A stretch of 28,954 bases of DNA from the NCBI GenBank assembly GCA_002292925.1, contig DBCF01000217.1, positions 1-28,954 of the forward strand. Direction: 5' to 3'. Position numbers and translations under genes: made by a program. The notes beneath the pieces are model-generated. The model saw only the letters and a list, made by a program, of their open reading frames with translations, was not told where the DNA came from and made no database searches. The DNA comes from Roseiflexaceae bacterium UBA965. Its GTDB lineage: Bacteria; Chloroflexota; Chloroflexia; Chloroflexales; Roseiflexaceae. This document shows, piece by piece, positions 23,422 through 28,954 of this stretch (the stretch's first letter is position 1; each line of letters opens with the position of its first letter).

Positions 23422-25353
23422 ATGCCGCGTACAAAACCATCAATTGCCGTGTTGCTCCGCGAATTAGCCAATGTCACGTCAGAAGCATTAAGCATTGACA
23501 CCATTGTGACCAAGATTCGGGCGCATCATGCGCTTGGTACCCGCAATCCGCAAGTGCAAATTCATAGTTTGTTGCACGATAACCCCTTGGCCGTGGGCTG
23601 GGTGGCGTTACCTGACCATACTTTTTTGGCGGCGCATCAGGCTGTCAACGGCGTTACCTTTCGGGTGATTCCTGATTTGGCGGCTATCAACGGTGACTAT
23701 TTGTTGCGTGAATGGCTCGAGCCATTTGTGTTTGCTGATGAGCCGATTTATGTGATTGGTGATGGGCAACCGTTGCAACAACTCGGCCCCGATGTGATTG
23801 CCCTCAATGGCTGGTATGCCCGCCACGGTGCTCAAATCGGCGATCATTTGATTGTGCGGATTGATGTGCAACGCCGCCATCACATCCACTTGAGTCTCGA
23901 TGACGCCAACACCCAGCACCTCGCCGATGCGCGCGAGGCCGAGCGTCAGTTGATTGACGCGCTTTTTTATCAAAAATATAGTAGTCCGTCGTATCATACC
24001 CTCGCCCACGCCGTATTGTTGACCTATGCTCGGGCCCAATGGCGGAGCGCCTACCCAGGCCGCCCATGGCAGGTACTCGTCAATGAGGCATACGCGAGCC
24101 ATACTGACCCGTTGCCGGTACCGTCGCGGTTGATGCTGTTGCACCAAGAAATTGCAGCGTTGCAACAGGAATTACGAGCACGCCGGAGTGCCGATAGCGA
24201 TAAAGAGGTGTGGAATGGCGTCGTGTTGCGCTATTCGGCAGTGCGTTTGTTTATTGATACGAGTAGTGATACCCCACAACGGGGGCGGGTCGAGCCCATC
24301 GATGCGCGGCTTGATTATACACAGCGCATCAATGATGCAATTGCACGAGGCTTATATGACGTGCAGTACGACGATGATCCGAGTGTCGACGGCGAGATAA
24401 TTTCGTTTGGTATACCCGAAATGCCAATGGATGATAGTGACTCAGACGACGACTATGCTGCGGCGTTGTATAGTGATGACGATGAAGATGATGATGACGA
24501 CGACGATAGCGAATACGAATATCGATTGCCTTCTGCCGACGAAGACCTCGACGACGACACCTTTACGATGTTGTTTGCCAATCGTCACCCGGCCCTTGAA
24601 GCGTGGTCGGAGCGTTTACTCAAAAACATGTTGCCGGCAGAACGGCGGCGGATGATCCGTGCCGAGACCGATGAAGACTACAATGCAATTTTGACGATGG
24701 TGCTACAACGTATCATGCCACTGCATCCGCAATTTATGGCTACGTTGCGCCCCGAACCAACCCCGCCCCGCGAAGATGTCACTGCCGGCGGTAAAACGTA
24801 TGCGACGTTTGAAGCTGTTGAATATATCGCAGCCCAAACCATTCAGGCCCGTAGTGAAGATGACCATAACAGCGACGATGATATTTTTGGGTCGGGAGGC
24901 GAGGCGATATTTGCCGTTGAACTCTCCTTGCGTGAAAGTAGCGCACAAATCACCCGCTTTGAAGCACACCTGCACGCCACCGGATTAAGCCAAAGTACCA
25001 TTCGTCGCAAAATCGTCGTATTATCTGGATTGGCGCAATTTTTGGCACGCTATTACACCAAATCCCTCGCCGAAGTGACCTATGCCATGTACGACGAGTA
25101 TCTGTTTTTTCATTATCCTCGTCATCACACCAACCGTTCTGCCCGGAGCGTACGCACCTTGATTAGCACGTTGCGCGAATTTTATCAACACCTAGCCACC
25201 ACCGGTGACAACCGCGCCCTACGCGTTGCCGACGCGATGTATGCCTGTCGGTCCCAAGCCGAACAGGTACTGGCGCTGCTGATGCGTATCCAACAATATC
25301 CGCACGAACTCACCGCTTTGGTGGTTCATTTATTTGCACCATATACCGCATGA
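23422..25353 (+). CDS. Unrecognised acidic protein with C-terminal tyrosine-recombinase-like SAM domain
   Basis: A 643-residue protein that I cannot assign to a described family. The N-terminus ('AVLLRELANVTSEALSIDT') may be a small winged-helix-like unit, followed by a mixed alpha/beta region to about residue 300 with a coiled-coil segment ('LLHQEIAALQQELRARR'). Residues about 337-380 are almost all Asp/Glu/Ser. A second charged stretch lies near residue 490. Residues about 505-598 ('ITRFEAHLHATGLSQSTIRR', 'LAEVTYAMYDEYL', 'VRTLISTLREFYQHL') resemble the SAM-like core-binding domain of phage integrases, but no catalytic Arg-His-Arg-Tyr domain follows. No signal peptide or membrane helix is seen. 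The ATG at 23422 follows a GGGGGG site; an in-frame ATG at 23401 sits inside the hairpin. It overlaps the M61 gene as ATGA. Confidence 0.75.
   Translation: MPRTKPSIAVLLRELANVTSEALSIDTIVTKIRAHHALGTRNPQVQIHSLLHDNPLAVGWVALPDHTFLAAHQAVNGVTFRVIPDLAAINGDYLLREWLEPFVFADEPIYVIGDGQPLQQLGPDVIALNGWYARHGAQIGDHLIVRIDVQRRHHIHLSLDDANTQHLADAREAERQLIDALFYQKYSSPSYHTLAHAVLLTYARAQWRSAYPGRPWQVLVNEAYASHTDPLPVPSRLMLLHQEIAALQQELRARRSADSDKEVWNGVVLRYSAVRLFIDTSSDTPQRGRVEPIDARLDYTQRINDAIARGLYDVQYDDDPSVDGEIISFGIPEMPMDDSDSDDDYAAALYSDDDEDDDDDDDSEYEYRLPSADEDLDDDTFTMLFANRHPALEAWSERLLKNMLPAERRRMIRAETDEDYNAILTMVLQRIMPLHPQFMATLRPEPTPPREDVTAGGKTYATFEAVEYIAAQTIQARSEDDHNSDDDIFGSGGEAIFAVELSLRESSAQITRFEAHLHATGLSQSTIRRKIVVLSGLAQFLARYYTKSLAEVTYAMYDEYLFFHYPRHHTNRSARSVRTLISTLREFYQHLATTGDNRALRVADAMYACRSQAEQVLALLMRIQQYPHELTALVVHLFAPYTA
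24463..24560 (+). repeat. GAY-rich trinucleotide tract encoding poly-acidic linker
   Basis: A run of GAT/GAC codons with a few GAA and AGC encodes an Asp-rich linker. Such tracts can gain or lose triplets by slippage without breaking the frame, so its length may vary between strains. Confidence 0.6.
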
Positions 25354-27116
25354 ACACCATCAACTACCAAATCGCCTTGCCACAGCGCCGCGCCCACCTC
25401 ATCGATGTGACGATTACCATTGCCGCTACTGGTTCCCCCATCGATTTGCAAATGCCCGTCTGGACGCCAGGCTCGTACCTCGTGCGTGAATACGCCCGCC
25501 ACGTGCAATCATTTGTCGTCAGTCAAGCAGGGCACCCCTGTGCGTGGTCCAAAATCGACAAAACGACTTGGCAGATTCACCCGCCACATCATGATGTCCC
25601 GGTAACGGTGCACTATCAGGTGTATGGCTACGAACTCACGGTGCGCACCAACCATGTCGATGAGAGCCATGCTTTTTTTAATCCGGCAGCAGTCTGTATG
25701 CAACTGGTTGGGTATACCGGCGGATTGCCGGTGCAGGTGATTACCCCGGTTGAATGGCAAGTGGCCACTCAGCTTGAGTGGCACGCCGACCCGCAATTCC
25801 ATGGTGACACCACTGTGTGGTCATATCACGCCAGTGATTACGATCAACTCTACGATTCGCCATTTGAATGTGGCACCCACCGTTTAGTGCGGTTTTTTGT
25901 CGACGAAATCCCGCATGATGTGGCAATTTGGGGGCAAGGTAACGAGCAACTCGCCTTGTTGATGCGCGATATAGAACGGATTGTGGTGGCGACGCGCCAG
26001 CACTTTGCCCAATTGCCCTACCAACGCTATCTATTTATTTTGCATCTGGCCGATGGCATGTACGGCGGCCTCGAACACTGCAACAGCACCGTCTGTTTGT
26101 GCGATCGTTGGGGCTTTGCCAAGCCGCGTGATTACGAACGGGTTTTGGGGTTGATTACCCACGAGTTTTTCCATACTTGGAATGTCAAACGCATCCGTCC
26201 AGCGCCCCTCGGTCCGTTTGATTATGCCCACGAAAACTACACCCGCCAGCTGTGGTTGGCTGAAGGGGTGACGTCGTACTACGACAACCTGATTATGTGC
26301 CGGGCCGGTTTGCTGACGCCCCAGCGCTACCTCGATGTATTGGCGGAAGACATCACCAGCGTGCAACGCACGCCAGGTCGTCACTTGCAAAGCCTGGCCG
26401 AGGCGAGTTTTGATGCCTGGATTCGCTATTATCGCCCCGACGAAAACAGCCCCAACGTGAGTGTGTCGTACTACATCAAAGGGGCGGTGGTGGCGTTTGC
26501 ACTTGACATGGCGATTAGGCAATGGAGCACCGGCACGCGGAGTTTTGATGATGTATTGCGCCTGCTTGAATCCCGCTACCCGTTGCACCTGCCGGGCATC
26601 CCCGAAGACGACACCATGGTGCGGCTGATAAGCGACGTGGCAGGGGTGGATGTGGCGGTAGTGGCGGAATTTTTTGCAGATTATATATTTGGTACACGTG
26701 AGCTTGATTGGGATGCGATCTGTGCCACTGTTGGTTTGCACCCCCGTTGGCATCTAGGCGAAGAGCCCGCCGTGACGATGGGCGCCAAACTCCGGCAAGA
26801 CGATACGCGCCTCGTGATAGCGGCACTCACTCCCGATGGTCCTGCCCAACGGGCTGGTCTCGCTCCATTTGACCAGATTGTTGCCGTCAATCACAACCGT
26901 GTCGATGCGAGTCGACTCAAGGCGCGCTTAATCGAGGCAGCACCTGACAGTGTGATTGACGTAACGTACTTCCGCCGTGATGAGCTCCGGCAATGTCAAG
27001 TGACACTCGTGGCCACGCAGCCGACGGCGGTGACGTTGTTGAGTGTGGCCACGCCGAGTGGTGGGCAAGCCCAACAATATCAGCAATGGCTTGCCATGCC
27101 CGTACGACAGGAGTAA
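25350..27116 (+). CDS. M61 family metallopeptidase with PDZ domain (glycyl aminopeptidase-like)
   Basis: A 588-residue zinc peptidase of family M61. The N-terminal beta domain ('VWTPGSYLVREYARHV') is typical. The zinc site is His271-Glu-Phe-Phe-His275 in 'THEFFHTWNVKRIRP', with the third ligand Glu305 in 'WLAEGVTSYYDNL'; 'YGGLEHCNSTV' precedes the site. A PDZ domain occupies about residues 480-560 ('LVIAALTPDGPAQRAGLAPFDQIVAVN'). There is no signal peptide, so it is probably cytoplasmic as written. Known M61 enzymes remove N-terminal glycine or similar small residues; the natural substrate here is unknown. Its ATG overlaps the stop of the acidic protein gene and a response regulator gene follows after 3 bases, so all should share one mRNA. 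Confidence 0.92.
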   Translation: MNTINYQIALPQRRAHLIDVTITIAATGSPIDLQMPVWTPGSYLVREYARHVQSFVVSQAGHPCAWSKIDKTTWQIHPPHHDVPVTVHYQVYGYELTVRTNHVDESHAFFNPAAVCMQLVGYTGGLPVQVITPVEWQVATQLEWHADPQFHGDTTVWSYHASDYDQLYDSPFECGTHRLVRFFVDEIPHDVAIWGQGNEQLALLMRDIERIVVATRQHFAQLPYQRYLFILHLADGMYGGLEHCNSTVCLCDRWGFAKPRDYERVLGLITHEFFHTWNVKRIRPAPLGPFDYAHENYTRQLWLAEGVTSYYDNLIMCRAGLLTPQRYLDVLAEDITSVQRTPGRHLQSLAEASFDAWIRYYRPDENSPNVSVSYYIKGAVVAFALDMAIRQWSTGTRSFDDVLRLLESRYPLHLPGIPEDDTMVRLISDVAGVDVAVVAEFFADYIFGTRELDWDAICATVGLHPRWHLGEEPAVTMGAKLRQDDTRLVIAALTPDGPAQRAGLAPFDQIVAVNHNRVDASRLKARLIEAAPDSVIDVTYFRRDELRQCQVTLVATQPTAVTLLSVATPSGGQAQQYQQWLAMPVRQE

Positions 27117-27119
27117 CAA

Positions 27120-27800
27120 ATGCCAACGGTATTGGTCGTCGATGACGAAACCCCGCTACGTGATTTGATTCGCGCCTACCTCGAACGGGACGGTTATACG
27201 GTGGTCGAAGCCAGCACCGGCAAAGAAGCGTTGTCTGCTGCAGCCTTGCATAATCCTGACATCATCGTGCTCGATTTGATGATCCCCGAAATCGACGGCA
27301 CTGAAGTATGCCGGCGAATCCGCACCAGTTCTGACGTCTATATCATCATGTTGACGGCCAAGGCTGACGAAGTCGACCGGGTGGTAGGGCTAGAGGTAGG
27401 TGCTGACGATTATCTCACCAAGCCATTTTCACCACGCGAATTAGTGGCGCGGGTGCGGGCGTTGTTACGCCGCCCCCGTACACAGGTCGTCGCGGTGCGG
27501 GTGTTGCGCTTTGGTGATTTGACGATTGATGTCGATGGCCATGAAGTGCGGGTAGGCAACGAAATCATCACCTTGACCGCCACCGAATACCGTTTGATTG
27601 CCTTGCTGGCCAGCACTCCTGGCCGCATGTATAGCAGAGCCCAATTGTTGGAGCACGTGTGGGGTTCGACCTATTATGGCGATGATCGGGTGGTTGATGT
27701 ACACATCGCCAATGCCCGCCGCAAAATCCAAGAAAACTCCACCAGCCAACCGTTTATCGAAACGGTGCGGGGTGCTGGGTATCGTTGGCGGCAATCGTGA
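27120..27800 (+). CDS. OmpR/PhoB-family response regulator
   Basis: A 226-residue two-component regulator. Receiver domain residues 1-115: acidic pocket Asp8-Asp9, phospho-acceptor Asp52 in 'IIVLDLMIPE', then 'IIMLTAKADE' (switch Thr) and 'DDYLTKPFSPREL' (conserved Lys). The C-terminal winged-helix DNA-binding domain ('LTATEYRLIALLASTPGRMYSRAQLLEHVWG', 'RVVDVHIANARRKI', 'ETVRGAGYRW') is complete. AGGAG inside the end of the M61 gene serves as its ribosome site. It overlaps the kinase gene by four bases (GTGA). The regulated genes are not known; the inverted repeat at the head of its own operon is a candidate target. Confidence 0.95.
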   Translation: MPTVLVVDDETPLRDLIRAYLERDGYTVVEASTGKEALSAAALHNPDIIVLDLMIPEIDGTEVCRRIRTSSDVYIIMLTAKADEVDRVVGLEVGADDYLTKPFSPRELVARVRALLRRPRTQVVAVRVLRFGDLTIDVDGHEVRVGNEIITLTATEYRLIALLASTPGRMYSRAQLLEHVWGSTYYGDDRVVDVHIANARRKIQENSTSQPFIETVRGAGYRWRQS

Positions 27801-28915
27801 ACACGTTACGGATGCAACTGTTGTGGGCGCATTTAATTGTGATTGTAGTAACCATGGTAGTGTTTATGGCTACCGTTTATTTGGTGACACCGCGGATTCG
27901 TGATCGTTTGGTGCGCCAAGAACAAACTGGCCAACCCGGCAATCAGCGACCAGGTAATGGTCGCCCGACGCCACCCCCCAAACTACTACCCCAACGAGTC
28001 TATGATGCGGCGGTGATGCAATCTACCGTGATTGCCACAGTGGTCGCAAGTGTCGTAGCCTTGGTGGTGAGCTTGGTATCGGCACGGGTGATTGTGCGTC
28101 CGTTGCATAGTGTGATTTCGGCAAGTCGACGTGTGGCAGCTGGTGACTTCCGCCAAATCGATGTGCCCAACGGTGCCCATGAAATCCGCGAATTGGCGTT
28201 GCAATTTAACCACATGGCGGCAGCCCTCAAAGATGCCGAGCAACGCCGGGCGGCTTTGATTGGCGATGTGGCACACGAGTTACGCACCCCCCTCGCTTCG
28301 ATCCAAGGCTATGCCGAGGGTTTAATGGATGGCGTGGTCTTGCCCCACGACAAAACCTATACCATCATTCGTACCGAGGCGGCCCGGCTTAGTCGTTTGG
28401 TCGACGATTTGCAGTCGTTGTCACGGGCCGAATCAGGTTCGTTGGTAATGCATATGGCACCCCATGACTTGAATGCCATCGTCGAACGGGTGGCAGACTT
28501 GCTCCAAAGTCAACTCAAAGAAAAAGAAATTACGCTGACAGTTACCCATCAACATGACAAGGAGCCGGTTAATTGTGATAATGACCGGATTAGTCAAGTG
28601 ATTGTCAATCTCTTGGTAAACGCCATCCGTGCGGTTAACATGCACGGCAATATTCAGGTGACGACCATGCATCAGCAACAAATGGTCTGTTGTGTGGTGA
28701 GTGATGATGGGATTGGCATCGATGCCACGCATTTACCCCATTTGTTCGAACGCTTTTACCGCGTCGATCCTTCACGTACACGGGCAACGGGTGGTGCCGG
28801 GGTTGGATTGACCATTGCCCGTGCGATTGTCGAAGCCCACAGTGGCTCATTAGTGTTGCAAAGTGATGGGCTTGGGCGAGGGGCGCGGGTGACGTTGGCG
28901 CTACCACGCGCATAG
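27797..28915 (+). CDS. Sensor histidine kinase (HAMP, HisKA, HATPase_c)
   Basis: A 372-residue membrane kinase and the evident partner of the preceding regulator. Order of parts: transmembrane helix (about residues 8-30), a short Pro/Gly/Gln-rich external loop of roughly 40 residues, second helix (about 74-97), HAMP domain, HisKA with His160 in 'DVAHELRTPLASIQGYAEG', then the ATPase domain with N-box Asn275 ('VNLLVNAIRAV'), 'VSDDGIGID', 'LFERFYRVD' and 'GGAGVGLTIARAIV'. The external loop is too short for a known folded sensor domain, so it may sense membrane state or a partner. The GTG at 27797 overlaps the regulator stop (GTGA) and is preferred to an in-frame TTG at 27785; an ATG at 27812 is also possible. 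Confidence 0.93.
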   Translation: MNTLRMQLLWAHLIVIVVTMVVFMATVYLVTPRIRDRLVRQEQTGQPGNQRPGNGRPTPPPKLLPQRVYDAAVMQSTVIATVVASVVALVVSLVSARVIVRPLHSVISASRRVAAGDFRQIDVPNGAHEIRELALQFNHMAAALKDAEQRRAALIGDVAHELRTPLASIQGYAEGLMDGVVLPHDKTYTIIRTEAARLSRLVDDLQSLSRAESGSLVMHMAPHDLNAIVERVADLLQSQLKEKEITLTVTHQHDKEPVNCDNDRISQVIVNLLVNAIRAVNMHGNIQVTTMHQQQMVCCVVSDDGIGIDATHLPHLFERFYRVDPSRTRATGGAGVGLTIARAIVEAHSGSLVLQSDGLGRGARVTLALPRA

Positions 28916-28924
28916 GGCGCATAG

Positions 28925-28938
28925 GGGCGAATTCGCCC
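28925..28938. repeat. 14-bp perfect palindrome after the kinase gene (possible REP-like element, cut by the window edge)
   Basis: GGGCGAATTCGCCC lies 9 bases after the kinase stop. Just before it a GCGCATAGG unit is repeated in tandem across the stop codon. It may be part of a dispersed GC-rich palindromic repeat or a terminator stem; no T-run is seen, and only one copy is in this window. Confidence 0.35.
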
Positions 28939-28954
28939 GTACGCGTCGGCATGA

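Noticed and set aside
23608..24165. Minus-strand frame of 185 codons opposite the acidic protein gene
   Set aside because: No ribosome site or recognisable domain; the plus-strand gene is coupled to its neighbour and has a promoter.
25020..25220. Possible integron or prophage integrase
   Set aside because: Only the SAM-like half is present; there is no catalytic Arg/His/Tyr domain, no attachment site, no cargo and no break in composition. Treated as a domain of a host gene.
1..28954. CRISPR arrays, tRNA, rRNA, insertion sequences
   Set aside because: No regularly spaced repeats, cloverleaf-like genes, transposase genes or long terminal inverted repeats were seen on either strand.

Overview
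The window is 28,954 bases of gene-dense bacterial chromosome with moderate GC content and short spacers. No gap between genes exceeds about 260 bases. The best guess for the source is a Chloroflexota member (Chloroflexales or Herpetosiphonales type). This is inferred from the combination of a bacterial F420 pathway with separate CofE and nitroreductase genes, a membrane glycosyltransferase with an extra C-terminal sandwich domain, a HEAT/WD40 protein and an M61 peptidase. No rRNA or other marker confirms it. No tRNA, rRNA, CRISPR array, insertion sequence or prophage was seen.

Layout, left to right. (1) A 5'-truncated PQQ-type sugar dehydrogenase faces lon, with a hairpin between them. (2) A secreted DUF3048 protein faces a GT39-type membrane glycosyltransferase, again with a hairpin between. 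(3) A TIM-barrel sugar isomerase/epimerase-like gene faces a class V aminotransferase across a perfect 16-bp terminator stem. (4) A minus-strand F420 block covers about 15.8 to 9.1 kb: cofE, an FbiB-C-type nitroreductase, cofD, cofC, an F420-dependent luciferase-like oxidoreductase, a PPOX-class flavin/F420 protein, then a HEAT + WD40 protein. The genes are tightly packed and two junctions overlap as ATGA. (5) An acyl-CoA dehydrogenase is followed by etfB and etfA on the plus strand, with a strong hairpin between the first and second gene. (6) glpD is on the minus strand. (7) An AceE-like thiamine-diphosphate dehydrogenase E1 stands alone. (8) A plus-strand operon runs to the right edge: an unrecognised acidic protein with an orphan tyrosine-recombinase-like SAM domain, an M61 peptidase with a PDZ domain, and an OmpR-type response regulator with its histidine kinase.

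How the parts fit. The F420 block joins late cofactor synthesis (CofC, CofD, CofE, and a likely dehydro-F420 reductase) to two likely users of the cofactor. The early deazaflavin gene (fbiC or cofGH) is not in the window. The acyl-CoA dehydrogenase should pass electrons to EtfAB, and GlpD is a separate quinone-linked dehydrogenase. The two least explained items are the acidic SAM-domain protein at the head of the M61/two-component operon and the HEAT-WD40 protein at the end of the F420 operon. Several genes share an extended -10 element of the form TGGTANANT in the expected place, and one of these (cofD) would give a leaderless mRNA.
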